Shown: positions 21,901 to 32,874, counted from the first letter of the stretch. The stretch: DNA of 64,000 bases from Elymus sibiricus (GCA_039707655.1 CM077673.1:265774288-265838287), one strand, 5' to 3'. Translations and numbers: made by a program. The notes: a model not told the origin generated them from the sequence alone.

Positions 21901-22760
21901 GGTTTAAGCTCATTTGAGAATACCAAAAGGGTACTTCCTTCACAGAGCTTCCAAATGGATAGGAACTTGGGAAAACTGCTAGGGAAAATGGATAGAGGAA
22001 TTGAGCTGATTTTTGGTATCCATGGGTGATTTAGCAATGTTAACCACCATGAAAAATTTCAGCTCAAATTGATAAAGGGATAGAGCACTTCCTTTGCAAA
22101 TTGCCCAACTGGACAGAATTTGCAACTTGATGTTGTGCTCAAAACTTGAACTACGGAACTTGGGATCTTGATGGAAATGGTGAAGATATGGATAGGAGAA
22201 GCTCCACAAATTATTTGGGATTTTTCCTGGCTACCAAAATGGTAGTTCCTTTAGAAAGTACCCAAAATGCAATATTGGCATTAAGTAGGAAAATGCAATT
22301 TATCCTATTTAATTATGGCCAATATTTTTATGGGAGCTCAATATGATCACAAAGAATATCTCCACAAGTTTTCATGAACTTTGGAGATGGATAGATATTT
22401 TCCTGGATTTAATTCCTTTAACTGGCAGAAAGAGGAATTAATTATAAATGAAAAATATTGCAAATGACTTGGCAATATTTTTACATATCCAGGGTTTATA
22501 GATGAAGGATGATCGCTGGAAAAAGTTTGGGAGGCAGAAGATCAAAGGAAATTGGGGTTCCTTTGTAACTGGAAGGATCAGGGTTTCCCTTCCGGCAACT
22601 CGGAAGGTAGGGTTCTGATGACAAAGTCCTGAGATGGATCTTGGGTGCCAAGATTGGACTGGAGAGAATCTCTGGTTGGATAGGGAAGGCAAGGCTGGAT
22701 GACCATCTTCGTATACCCAAGAGCTAGAGAAATCCGATAACACCGAGAAAAAAGACGGGA
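18950..22760 (-). repeat. 5' LTR of the LARD-type element, end truncated
   Basis: It matches 12176-15976 along its length and stops at acggga, where Gypsy element A sequence begins (ccatttagtcc). The missing 49 bp include the LTR terminus, so the boundary is a deletion or truncation and not a clean insertion edge. Confidence 0.87.
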
Positions 22761-22877
22761 CCATTTAGTCCTGCAATGTTCTAAAAGCCCTTAAAAGGAC
22801 CGAATAGAGAGTCGTATCCTTGACAGTTCGGAGGTTGGAATGCACATAACTGGATGCATATTTTTTGTTTTTTCTAG

Positions 22878-23947
22878 GCCTCGTCATCGGCGGCGGCCGT
22901 TAATGCCGCTGAGCTGACCGAGCTAAATCGGAAGCTCAAGATCTCCGAAGAGGAGCTTGATAGCCTGAACAAGAGGTTTGACGAGTCACAAGGTAAGCCG
23001 AATTCTAATATCCGGGCTGTTTAATGATCCGTACTGGTGACCCAGTGTAATTAGTTAGTTATTGCTTCTACAGCCTCCGCTTTGGAGGTTGAAAAAATCA
23101 AGGCCGAGCTCCAGATAATGAAGAAAGAGGCCACGGATGAGAAGGCGGCCGCCGAACAAGCAGCAGCCGCGCTTTCCGCTTTGAAGGCTGCAAGTGCCAA
23201 GCATGAGGCCCGGGTGGAGGAGGTGCAGCAAGAGCTCAAGGATGCCGGCACGAAGTGCGAGGCCCTTGAGCAGAAAGGCAAAGAACAAACCACCGAGCTA
23301 GCCGCGCTAAAATCCGAGCTCCAGAAGGAGCGGGTGGGTAGGCGGTCTTTTGAAGAGGAGGTTCGCCAAGTCAAGGCTATCACAGATGGTAAGCCGTATT
23401 CACTACAATGCACCTTTGGTGGTAGCAGGTTTTCTTTGCTCACCCAGGTGTGGCGTTCCTCAGGCGTCTGTGCGGATCTCCAGAAGAGTGCAGCGGACGC
23501 GAACAGGTTCTATGCTTCGCGGGAGGAGGATGATCAGGCTCGGCTGTTCTTGGCACAAATTGAGTCCCCCGAGCGCTCTCCTCTCCACATCAAACAAATG
23601 AAGCAACTGATGGAGCTGCACAGGATGGCGGAGCCGGCCATAAAGGACCTCTAGATCCGGCTGTGGCCTGGGGAGCCATTGCCGAGCAGCTACTTCGGCC
23701 TGGTGCAGAAACTATGCGATGTTGCGCCTCGGGTTGATGTGCTGAAGCACTCTACATGCATCGAGGGAGCTCGGATGGCCTTTCCAAAGACCATGGTGCA
23801 CTGGCCGGAGCTCTAGCCGACCAAGATGGCCACCGCACCTCCGCCTCCTGACAAGGGGCATAGGCGCCCCGAGCTATACTTCCCCGCAGTGATGGAGGGT
23901 GCTCGGGCAATAGAGGCCCAATGCTCCAAAGATGTTTTGTATGAATG
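22878..23947 (+). pseudogene. Antisense extra ORF of Gypsy A, C-terminal coiled-coil exons
   Basis: Three exons join in frame by GT-AG sites: 22878-22992, 23074-23388 and 23464-23947 (split codons G|CC and G|GC). The product is a long Glu/Lys/Ala-rich coiled coil (ELTELNRKLKISEEELD, KAELQIMKKEATDEK), then a conserved C-terminal block (FLAQIESPERSPLHIKQ, SYFGLVQKLCDVAPR, CIEGARMAF). It ends YE-stop near 23947. Two in-frame TAG codons (23652-23654 and about 23814) break it. It matches the C-terminal half of the PF04195-type protein ('putative gypsy type transposon') whose N-terminal half is seen in element B. Function is unknown. It runs opposite to gag. The N-terminal exons are lost at the left junction. 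Confidence 0.78.
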
Positions 23948-24086
23948 AGCGCGTTGTAATATGTCCGAGGACTTGAACGCCTTATAATCAGTGTTGCATG
24001 GTTTATCATGTCTTATAAGTATTTAACTTTTATGTTGACTCCTATGTGGCCGGTTTAACTGAAAGTTGTGAGTCGTCGGCTTCAGC

Positions 24087-24109
24087 CCCCGCGTAGATAC
24101 TACGCGGGG
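24087..24109. repeat. Perfect 10-bp-stem hairpin
   Basis: CCCCGCGTAG, loop ATA, CTACGCGGGG. It lies about 140 bp after the stop of the extra ORF of element A. Confidence 0.9.
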
Positions 24110-24240
24110 TGTCTCTGTATCCGCGCTGAGACCCTTAGCCGAGGTATCGGTGCCCAAAGGCAGTAGTGCGAGGGAGACAAGGCAATCGGACTATGATGCT
24201 TTATCGCTTTCACTTAGCCGTGGGAGCATAGAAAAAATGC

Positions 24241-24261
24241 GGGGGCTGATGACTAGCCCCC
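24241..24261. repeat. 7-bp-stem hairpin GGGGGCT / AGCCCCC
   Basis: The stem is exact with a seven-base loop (gatgact). It is the second hairpin within 160 bp in the non-coding gap of element A. Confidence 0.8.
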
Positions 24262-25385
24262 AGTGTGGTGTGATGTTCGGATGTACCGGGGCCGAAGCCA
24301 GCATCACATGGTTTGTACAAGAACGAAACCCATCGTATAACACGGCATAACCTATATCTATCTTTTAGTATGACACTTATGCTCGGATTTGCAGACCGGT
24401 TCTCGCTTACTATGACGGTCAGTTTTCGGCTTTCTCCCCTGAGGTGCTTGACCAGGTGAACTGGAAACACAATCGCAGTGGTTCTCCCTTTGCCCCTTTA
24501 GCTGAACGAGCGGAACATAAGGGGGCAATCACAGGAGCCGGGCAACCCAACTATTGACCCAAGACATAGTTCGGATCCAACGCATATAAAGCGAAATCCA
24601 AGACGCCGAGCACACGACCCGCTGTGTTGGGGTGATGCTCAGGGCGATTTTTTAATTTCAAGTCCCCGGTCTATTAGCCAGTTGCCTCATGATGTATGCC
24701 GAACTGTTGTCGCAAGAAGAGTTGATGAGGGAAGAACAGAGGAAATATAAAATACAACAAAGTGGCCATGTATAATGGTCTTGTATTTGCTCAATAATTC
24801 TTATAGCTCTGTTTGCCGAAGCAACTGTTTACAGGTATTTGAGGGTGAAATATAAAATTTACAGAGGGGAGGTTGTACCAGGGGTCTTCGATTGGTGGCA
24901 TGACGTCCTCGATGTGCCCTGTCGCCTGTCCATTCATATTCCTCTGTGGGGTTGCATCCCTTTAAGGGTGATGCTGTCACCGAGCGGACCTTGGGAAGAA
25001 GGTCTTGAGAAGTCGCCGAAGTATGGATGAGCTTTACGCTTTAGCAGGTCCTTGATGGTACTTGTATTTTGTCCGAGGACGTGTACTGGTAATGGTTCGG
25101 TCCGGCCGAACACTTACCCTTTGATGGTTGTTCCCCACTGCTGCCCATGGAATCTTGAGTGCGAAGTTGTGCCTTCTTGGCATGTGTTTGACGGTCGTTA
25201 GGGCTGTGCAATGGGGGGCGTGTCCCTATTTCTAGGGATAAGAAGAATCTGGGAGTTCGGATTGAAACCGAAATCGTTTGTCGACCTTACGGGCCTTTAT
25301 GGCAGATTTAGGTGTTTGCCGACCCTTCCTCATAATGGAATTCGGCCGCCAGGGCCAATGGATGTTCCTCAGTTCGGAGGGAACG

Positions 25386-28300
25386 CTATGTGTTGCCGTT
25401 CACGGTGATGACCCCCTTGGGCCCAGGCATCTTGAGCTTGAGGTATGCGTAGTGTGGGACGGCATTACAGCGAGCGAACGCTGTACGGTCCAGCAGGGCG
25501 TGATAGCGGCTGTGGAAAGGTACGATGTCGAAGATCAAGTCCTCGCTACGGAAGTTATCGGGCGATCCGAACAGCACTTCCAGGCTCACAGAGCCCGTGC
25601 ACCGGGCATCGACGCCTGGGATCACTCCTTTAATGGTAGTGTTGCTGGGTTTGCTCCTTGATGGATCTATACCCATCTTTTGCACCGTATCTGAGTAAAT
25701 CAGATTTAGGCTACTTCGTCCGTCCATTAGGACTTTAGTGAGGTGATACCCATCGATAATGGGGTCTAAGATGAGGGCCGCCGAACCTCCATGACGGATA
25801 CTGGTCGGGTGATCTCATCGATCAAAAGTGATCGGGTAGGCCGACCATGGGTTAAACTTCGGGGCTACAGGCTCTACGGCATAGACCTCTTGAAGGGCGC
25901 GCTTCCTCTCCTTTTTCGGTATCTGAGTGGCGTATATCATGTTCACAGTTTTTACCTCTGGAGGAATTGTTTCTGACCTCCATTGCTCGGACCGCGGGGC
26001 TCCTCGTCGTCCTTGCTGCGTGGGCCTTTGCCCTGCTCCTCGGCTGCGAGTTTGCCGGCCTGTTTGAACACCCAACAGTTACGGTTGGTGTGGTTGGCGG
26101 GCTTGTCTCGAGTGCCATGGATCTGGCAATGCCTTCTCATGATTTTGTCCAGCGGGGTGGGTCCGTCGCGGTTGCCTTTAGGAGGCTTCTTCCGCTGCCC
26201 AGGTCGAGGGTTGCGGAAGCCGGCGTTAACGGCCGGGTCATCGGCGTCGCTAGCGTTGTGCCGGCGTTTCTTTTTGTTGCGTCATGGTTTCCCGTTTCCA
26301 TCCCGGACTTCGGAGGTGCCAGGGTCTTCGGGGTTGTGGCTTCGTCTCGCTAGCCAGTTATCCTCGCCCGCGCAAAAGAGGGTCATGAGTGATGTAAGGG
26401 CGGATATGGTCCTAGGTTTATCCTGACCGAGCTGGCGAGCCAGCCTTTCCTCCCAAATATTGTGCCTGAAGGAGGCTATAGCCTCGGAATCTGGGCAATC
26501 GACGATCTGGTTTTTCTTGGTCAAGAACTGATTCCAGAATTGTCGAGAGGACTCTCCTGCCTTTTGGACGACATTGCTTAGGTCGGAGGAGTCCGGAGGC
26601 CGCACATAGGTTCCCTGGAAGTTAGATCGGAATGCATCCTCGAGGTCCTCCCAGCTCCCGATAGAATTTTCGGGGAGACTGTTTAACTAGTGCCGAGCTG
26701 GTCCCTTAAGTTTAAGGGGGAGGTACTTGATGGCGTGGAGATCATCTCCTCGTGCCATGTGAATGTGGAGGAGGAAATCCTCGATCCACACTGCTCGATC
26801 AGTTGTGCCGTCGTATTGCTCGATGTTCATGGGTTTGAACCCTTCCGGGAACTGATGCTGCATCACCTCGCCGGTGAAGCACAGTGGGTGGGCAGCGCCT
26901 CTGACCCGGGCTATATCACGCCGGTAGTCGGCGTCTGTTCTGGCCCGGTTTTGGTCCTGAACTCTATTATTTCGGTCGAGCCAGGGCCGGTACTCGTCCC
27001 GTCTATCGGGGGAGTACCCTCTAGATCCGTAGATGGATCTCGCGCGGCCTGTTCTATAATCCAGGTCGCGTCGCAGGTCGTACCTGTCCTCGGACTCCAT
27101 TGGCTTCTTTCCCCTTCTGCGGGGTATCGCCGGCCTATAATCGGCATCGCCAGCCGTCCTATCTCGTCCTCGGGGAGGGCGGTCCGGCTGGTCGTATGGA
27201 GCGTGCTTGGGGGACGGCGTATTAGGGAGCTCGTTATCGAATTGTGACAGCAGCCGCCGGCGTGGATAGCTCTTGGGTTGGTCCAATAGACCGGCTCCGT
27301 ATTCTTCCTCGGCTGATCGGACCCTTGTCCATCTGTCATTGAGGGTGTCTTGTTTGGCCTTGAGCTGCCGTGCTTTTGCCTTTAGGCTTCGGGAAGTGGC
27401 TAAAAGCTGTCGTCTAAACCGTTCCTGAACCTCAATGTTTTCGGGGACGGTGAAGTCTTCGTCTTCTGGGCTATCCTCCTCCTCTACAGGGGGGAGGTAG
27501 ATGTCATCCTCTGAGTCGTTTGGGTCTTCGGGGTCCTGCTGGTCCTCCGGTCTTTCCTGGTCTTCTAACGGATACTCGGGGATATCGGGATCAACGAGGT
27601 CGTCCGGGGTATCGTTTTCTCTGGTGCCAGCAATAGCTTCCCTTCCCTTTTTTTTGTCTTTGATTGCTTACGCGGTTTCCGGCGCCTTGACGGCGCCTCA
27701 CCCGATTCATCACCATTATTTGCGGGTGTGCGCTCGCCGTTATCGGCTAGAGTATCCACCATGTAGACGTCGTAGGTGCAGGTGGCAGTCCATCGCTCGG
27801 TGTTGACGGGGGTGGGAGCGCGATCCTCTTCCTCCTTATCTTCTGCCTCCTCGGAGGCGTAGTCCAACATATCGGTTAAGTCTTCAATAGTGGCTACGAA
27901 GTGGGTGGTGGGTGGGACGAAAAATTCTTCTTGACCCGCCTCAAGGCCGATCTGAGCATGGATCGGGGTTGGGTCGTCAGTAATTTTCATCGATAAGATC
28001 CGATCTAGAGCTTCGTCGAGCGTCGAGAGCTCGATCGGGTCAATCTGCCCGGCGCGTTCGGAGTTAACCTCCGATGCGTCCGCATGAGAAGTGTATTCGG
28101 CAAGAGTTGATGCCCGGCTATCTGGCGCTATAGACGGATCCAGATTGAAGTCCAGATCATCATCGGGGCGGGTCCCGTGGACGGGATCGGAAGTGAAATC
28201 TGAGGTTGAGGCCTCGTAGTCCTCGGGCGCGTCGGGTAAGACTGCGAGCCCGGTGAGCGAAAGATCGCCCCGAGAGTCTACGGAGAACTCTAGGTTCCCG

Positions 28301-28452
28301 AATCTGACCCCTTGATTGGGGGCGAAACTCCCGACCCGGTCTAGACGGCCGGTCGGGTCAGCATGCAGCACAATGCTGCCAAAAGCAAAGATCTGTCCAG
28401 GGACAAAGGAGTCCATGCTACGGACTTCTTCGTTGATGACAACACGAGCCAT
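25386..28452 (-). pseudogene. Gypsy A gag-protease polyprotein remnant
   Basis: Minus-strand pieces in order: an acidic N-terminal leader from 28452 (MARVVINEEVRSMDSF) down to about 27565, gag pieces at 27286-26687 and 26605-26282, a zinc-knuckle-like stretch near 26130 (CQIHGTRDK, NCWVFKQAGK), and a retropepsin-like domain at 25813-25386 (VLMDGRSSLNLIYSD, YHALLDRTAF). The gag core includes FTGEVMQHQFPEGFKP, YDGTTDRAVWIEDFLLH and SSRQFWNQFL. Frameshifts and stops separate them (one stop near 25812). The frame ends just after the protease (GPKGVITVNGNT-stop), where B continues into RT. The protease active-site triad reads DGR where DGG or DSG is usual. Confidence 0.8.
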
Positions 28453-28478
28453 CGATTCCTTTGGTGATCACAGCGGAA

Positions 28479-28496
28479 CTCTCAATGAAAGCACCA
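28479..28496 (-). promoter_or_regulatory. Primer binding site of element A
   Basis: Minus-strand TGGTGCTTTCATTGAGAG adjoins the LTR. The same 18 bases occur at the same place in element B. I do not assign the tRNA. Confidence 0.7.
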
Positions 28497-28497
28497 A

Positions 28498-28979
28498 TGT
28501 TGGTGTCAAAACCGGCGGATCTCGGGTAGGGGGTCCCGAGCTGTGAGACTACGATCGATGGTAACAAGGGGACGAAGGAGGCGATGTTTACCCAGGTTCG
28601 GGCCCTCCTATGGAGGTAAAACCCTACGTCCTGCTCGATTATATTGATGGTATAAAGGTTACAGAGTTGATCTACCTCAAGATCGACTAGCTAAAACCCT
28701 AGATGAGTTTCTCTGTTTACATTCTAAAACCCTCCCGGTTTATATAGACACCGGTGGGGTACCTAGGGTTTACACATGAAAGGTCTCCTACCGAGGATGG
28801 GAATGCCGATCTCCTCATCTTGACTTGGAGTGCACGACGCGCCTTCGAGGCTTCCTTCTGGAACGTGGGGTCTTCGATACATTCGGCACTTCCCATGATG
28901 GCCAGAGAGCGGCCCATCGAACCGGCCTATTGGGAGATAGGCCAGCGGCCCGAGGACCCCCTAGTCCAGGACTCCCTTA
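28498..28979 (-). repeat. 5' LTR of Gypsy A (482 bp)
   Basis: It begins TGTTGGTGTCAAAACCGG and ends ggactcccTTA, where B's LTRs end ctccctca, so the terminal CA seems mutated. TATA box on the minus strand: tatataaa at about 28739-28746. It matches the B LTRs well over the first half and diverges after about 28740. Confidence 0.85.
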
Positions 28980-30005
28980 CCGGGCACGGCTGTGCGTTGC
29001 TTGCTTGATGGGGGCGGTGGCCGCGTCGCGCCCCCGCACTTCCCGAGACGCTCCCCCTTCTCCCCTGCTTGCCTGAACCTGGCCTGGTGCTCCCTCCGTG
29101 GAAGCCCCATGCCCGGCTTGGGGAGAGCGTCCGGGGGCACCTCCCTACTACGGGAGGGTGTCGGCACCTGCAGAGGGCGCCTGATCCTCCGCGCCCTCCA
29201 CAGGTATGACATAATCTGGAACGTAGGGCTCCGTGTAGAGGCCTTGGCCTTCTCCTGAGTTGCCTCCGTGCGCGTCGATGGCGGTCTCCCCGGGCGGTGG
29301 GGTGACGCCATCCTGGGCGCGCTGTCCACAAACCCTGCTGCGGCGGGCTTCGTCCCGAAGTTGCTTGGCCCGGCCGCCGCCGAGGGGTGGGCCGCGCGTG
29401 TCTTGCCTTGTGTCGCCTTCCTGATTCTCCCTCGCGCCTTCATTACAGTTACCGGCACGTCCCGAATCCTGAGCTGCCCGCTCCCTGCTTCGGTTGGCGC
29501 GCTCCTGCCAGGACGAGCCAGGTTGTCGTTGATCCGTTTGGGCATGTCTGCGCGCGCCGGGGTGCACACGGGATGGCCCAGCACCCCCTTCGTGGGCGCT
29601 ATCGGCGGGACCGGGCGGTGCTCCGAAGCCAGTCATCGGGATCCGGAGAAGTAGAAGCACGGCGTGCGGTGGGCCCTGCTCGGGTCTGCCCGGGAGCGAG
29701 GCGGGCGCGCCGTCTGTAGGCGAGGCGACGGGTACGGTGAGCGAGCCCCCGCCGCCCTGCGCCGATGGTCGCGGGGAAAGGTGGGGGCCCCAGGCCCTCC
29801 TCGCGACGGCGATTAGCTCGGCGAGGTGGTCGGCCCAGGTGTCGAAGCCCCCATGCGTAGGGCGGTGGCAAAGCATCTCACTCGCCATCAGGAGCGAGTC
29901 ATGCGCATTGAGGTCTCCCACGTATGTGCGACGTGACGCCGGCCCCGTGGGCGCCGCCCATCCGCCATGTGCCTGGCCGGCGCGAGCGGCATCAATGGTG
30001 GACAC
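28980..30005 (-). pseudogene. Gypsy D gag N-terminal fragment
   Basis: The best frame (30005 to 29148) begins MSTIDAARAGQAHGG and contains DLNAHDSLLMASEMLC, HRPTHGGFDTWADHL and SSWQERANRSRERAA. This is the hydrophilic, Arg/Ala/Gly-rich N-terminal style of grass Gypsy gag proteins. The region is very G/C-rich, so several other long frames are open on both strands and are shadows. No zinc knuckle or protease is reached before the A junction. The exact frame use after about 29600 is uncertain. Confidence 0.55.
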
Positions 30006-30182
30006 GATGCTGGTGGCCTAGTAACGGCCGCCCAGCATCGTGCTGCCATGGTGCGGGCCTTGGGTGGCAGCGGCATGGTTGGCGGGGGCAGATCCTTCGG
30101 GGCCGGAAGGAGTTTGTCGTGCGTCGGCCATCGGAGCGGTGAGGCGGAGGAAGAGCGAGGCTCGAGGAAGACTCCGACACGC

Positions 30183-30200
30183 CCCCTACTTGGCGCGCCA
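30183..30200 (-). promoter_or_regulatory. Primer binding site of element D
   Basis: Minus-strand TGGCGCGCCAAGTAGGGG, two bases from the LTR edge. tRNA not assigned. Confidence 0.7.
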
Positions 30201-30202
30201 AA

Positions 30203-31055
30203 TGTCGGATTTCGGGCTCCGCAAAACCCTAAGGAATTCGAACCCAGGGGCGTGTGCGATGATTCCCCAACAGCTTCGCCCCCTCCAAGCTCACAACACA
30301 ATACCCCCGCTCGATGGCGAGGAAGACGATGGCACACAAGAGTTTACCCAGGTTCGGGCCGTTGCGAAGCGTAAAACCCTGCTCCTGCCTTTGGTGGATT
30401 GCCTCTGGAGGAGGTTTGTGGATGAACTAGTACAGACGAGTGTTGCCTTGCGGGTGTCTTTGCGGGGTGGTCGCTCTCCCCCTCTACTGGGCAGCCGTGC
30501 CTCTATTTATAGCGGCCCGGGTCCTCTTCCCTTATCGTAATGGCGGGAAGGGATCCCACAACGGCCAAGTTTGAAGGGGGACAGGAGGTACACCCTATCC
30601 TGACGAAAGGTGGTCTTGGCCTGCAAAGTGGTCAATGGTGATGCGATAGTGGGCTCGGCGATGACGTTCGTCCTGCGGGGCTTGGGGTCTTGGTCTTGTT
30701 ACACCGAAGTGGAAACCTTTGGGGGGCGCTTTGGGAACTCGCGTGCGCCACTTGCCTCCTTTGCACCAAAGGGGAAACTGTCCCCTCTGGCGCACTGGCA
30801 CCCGCCTGGCCTGGCTGGCGTCACCCCTGGCCTCCTAAGGTCGTGTGTTGCATAGGAGTCTCCGCCGCTCGGGAGGAGGCCTGAGGAGGCCTACTTCCCC
30901 GCGGGTTTGGGCCCTGTTTCCCTCGTGAGCTGGGGGCCTCGATAGGGTCTTGTATAGAGCGAGGCTGCGCCGGGCCATACTTGGCCATTGAGGTGGGCCA
31001 CGCCTTGGGCCGCAGGCAGGCAAGTCTGGGTACCCTGGTATCCAGAACGCCGACA
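30203..31055 (-). repeat. 5' LTR of Gypsy D (853 bp)
   Basis: The ends are TGTCGG and CCGACA, a 6-bp inverted pair. A TATA box on the minus strand (ataaatag) is at about 30503-30512. The right flank tgctc (31056-31060) is the candidate target duplication. Confidence 0.85.
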
Positions 31056-31058
31056 TGC

Positions 31059-31461
31059 TCCCACTATTATGAATGAGAAGAAATATGCTTATGTGGACAG
31101 TAATAAATTTTCTATGCTTGTAGATCATGAAAATCATGCTTTATGTGATAGTTATATTATGAAATTCCTTCTTGACACTACTGAAATTTATTATGAGGGA
31201 GGAACATATGCTTGTAGGAATTGCAATAATATCAAGTTTCCTCTCTGTGTGTTCAAAGTTTTGAAGTTATGCTTGTTTTGCCTTCCTATGCTAGTTGATT
31301 CTTGCTCCCATAAATTGTTTCCTCACAAAATCCCTATGCATAGGAAGTGGGTTAGACTTAAATGCGCTTGTCATGAGATTCATGATGCTCTCTTACATGT
31401 TTCAAATACTATTCCTAAGTTAGCATCATTGAAATCATCATGCCTAGCTAAAAGGCACTAG
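31059..31461 (+). pseudogene. C-terminal half of the unknown non-autonomous-element ORF (element C copy)
   Basis: It encodes about 130 residues close to the S copy (MNEKKYAYVDSNKFSMLVDH, YYEGGTYACRNCNNIKF, KIPMHRKWVRLKCACHEIHD), nearly nine in ten identical by eye. The N-terminal half is missing because Gypsy D begins just upstream. An open frame runs in from D's LTR (from 30988), but that is a chance fusion. The reading frame is intact to 31461, a little longer than the S copy at the C-terminus. No known domain is recognised. Confidence 0.7.
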
Positions 31462-32132
31462 AGAAAAGCGCTTGTTGGGATACAACCCAACACTTATACT
31501 TTCTGTTTTGATGTGTTCACATGATTAATCTACTGTATTAATCATGTTTTGTGTCTTTTATTTCAATAAAGTGCCAAGTAAAGCCTTTGGGATGACTCAC
31601 AAGATGAGTAGAATTGATGCTGAACCAAAACAGAAACTTTTGACTCCAGTACAGGAATTTTCATTTTTTACTGGAGCACGATAATGATCTGAAATTTTTA
31701 CACAGCCTTCATATACAAATTCTTCATGTTTTCAGAAGTTTTAAGAATTTTGAGAGACAGGGAAATATGGCTATACTACAGATCTTCACAGACTGTTCTG
31801 TTTCTGACAGATTCTGTTTTGCATGCATAGTTTGCTTGTTTTAGTGTTTCCATAGCTTATATTTAGTGGTATAAATTATGGGAATGATAAAATACAGTAG
31901 GTATCATGTGGGAACAATTATTAATCTTGTCTTGACAGTACTTAAGTGAATGATTTATCTTTATTACACTAACCCTTCTCACGAAGTTCCGTTAAGTTTT
32001 GTGTGATTGAAGTTTTCAAGTTTTGGGTGAGACACCGATATGAGAAGAATAAGGAGTGACAAGAACCTAAGCTTGTGGATGCACAAGGCACCCCCAAGGT
32101 AATATCCATAGAAGACTCAAGCGCCTAAGCTT

Positions 32133-32156
32133 GGGGATGCCCCGGAAGGCATCCCC
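32133..32156. repeat. Hairpin 1 of element C (9-bp stem)
   Basis: ggggatgcc, loop ccggaa, ggcatcccc; perfect stem, preceded by aagctt. The same hairpin is at 52274-52297 in element S. Confidence 0.9.
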
Positions 32157-32857
32157 TGTTTCGTCTTCAACACTATCGATATATCTTACTTAGAGCTATA
32201 TTTTTTTTCGTCACATAATATGAGTTTTGCTTGGAGCATCATTTTATTTTGTTATTTTCTGGTAGGTGTTATTTATAATCTAGTTTTTCAATAAAAAGTT
32301 CCAAGAATTGCCTTAGGATGCTTGCATTGCATGTTTGATGTGTGCTGTGTAAAAACATAAACTTTCTCTGTAGTGTTTGAATTTTCATATTTTACTGGAA
32401 CGTGGAAAGTTTCTGAAATTTTTACACAGCGTTTTCATATAAATTCTTTACCCTGTACTAAATTTTCATAATTGTTTGAGTTACAGAAGTACACTGTTTT
32501 GATAAATTTCTACAGACTGTTCTATTTGGACAGATTGCTATCATAGTTTCGTTATCTACCTAACCTATAGTTTCCATAGCCTATATTGGTAGATATAAAT
32601 TTTGGAAATGATAGTATACGGTAGATAATGTTTGGAAATTATTATGCAACTTGTCTTGGCAGTACATAAAGAGTTGATTTATTATTATGTGCACTAACCT
32701 ATCTCGCGAGTTCTTTTCAAGTTTTGTGTGGATGATGTTTTTGAGAATAGGTGAAACCGGGATATGAGAGGATTGAATGAGATACAAAAGTTCAAGCTTG
32801 CGGATGCCCAAGGCACCCTAAGTAAATATTTCAAGAAGTCTCAAGCATATAAGCTTG

Positions 32858-32874
32858 GGGATGCTACGCATCCC
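32858..32874. repeat. Hairpin 2 of element C (7-bp stem)
   Basis: gggatgc, loop tac, gcatccc; again preceded by aagcttg. The S counterpart at about 53002-53014 keeps a 5-bp stem. Confidence 0.85.

Larger units (their letters stand above)
12176..22760 (-). mobile_element. Non-coding LTR retrotransposon of LARD type
   Basis: Two LTR copies, 12176-16025 (3850 bp) and 18950-22760 (last about 49 bp missing), flank a 2924-bp internal region. They begin TGTGGCGCCCCGCC and end AGGGTGTTACA on the plus strand. A purine tract (minus strand taaggggggtaggtt) adjoins the left LTR and an iMet-type primer site (TGGTATCAGAGCAGCCA) adjoins the right LTR, so the element runs on the minus strand. No gag, protease, RT or integrase motif is seen in any frame. 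Very long LTRs, short non-coding interior and intact priming sites match the large retrotransposon derivative (LARD) class, such as Sukkula of barley. Identity with Sukkula is not tested. About nine mismatches in the first 280 bp suggest the LTRs differ by a few percent. Confidence 0.85.
23948..25385. other. Non-coding gap of element A where RT and integrase would be expected
   Basis: About 1.4 kb contain no RT, RNase H or integrase motif on either strand. Two hairpins lie in it (24087-24109 and 24241-24261). It is best read as 3' untranslated sequence of the extra ORF joined to the truncated pol. Confidence 0.65.
22761..28979 (-). mobile_element. Gypsy element A: extra ORF, gag-protease and 5' LTR, no RT
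   Basis: From left: the 3' exons of a plus-strand extra ORF (22878-23947), a 1.4-kb non-coding gap, a minus-strand gag-protease region (25386-28452), a primer site and the 5' LTR (28498-28979). No RT, RNase H or integrase is found. The left LTR and start of the extra ORF are missing at the junction with the LARD-type element. Its layout matches element B (extra ORF antisense to gag-pol, between pol and the 3' LTR), a known feature of Tat-lineage plant Gypsy elements. A may be an internally deleted or non-autonomous member of the same superfamily as B. LTR sequence is close to B's. Confidence 0.82.
28980..31055 (-). mobile_element. Gypsy element D: 5' LTR, primer site and gag start
   Basis: The LTR at 30203-31055 starts TGTCGG and ends CCGACA. 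A primer site (TGGCGCGCCAAGTAGGGG, minus strand) lies two bases inside it. A gag N-terminal region follows leftward until the LTR of element A at 28979. Everything beyond gag is outside or lost. D sits inside the internal region of element C, interrupting its ORF. Confidence 0.8.

Noticed and set aside
23051..23443. Minus-strand Ser/Ala/Phe-rich ORFs opposite the element A coiled coil
   Set aside because: Antisense shadow of a coiled-coil exon with strong codon bias; the plus strand has the splice-consistent frame.
29268..30540. Several GC-rich plus-strand ORFs over Gypsy D gag and LTR
   Set aside because: Shadows of the minus-strand gag and LTR, with no protein resemblance.
30988..31461. 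157-codon ORF from the D LTR into element C
   Set aside because: The first 25 codons are D LTR sequence on the strand opposite to D's transcription; a chance fusion with the element C ORF remnant.
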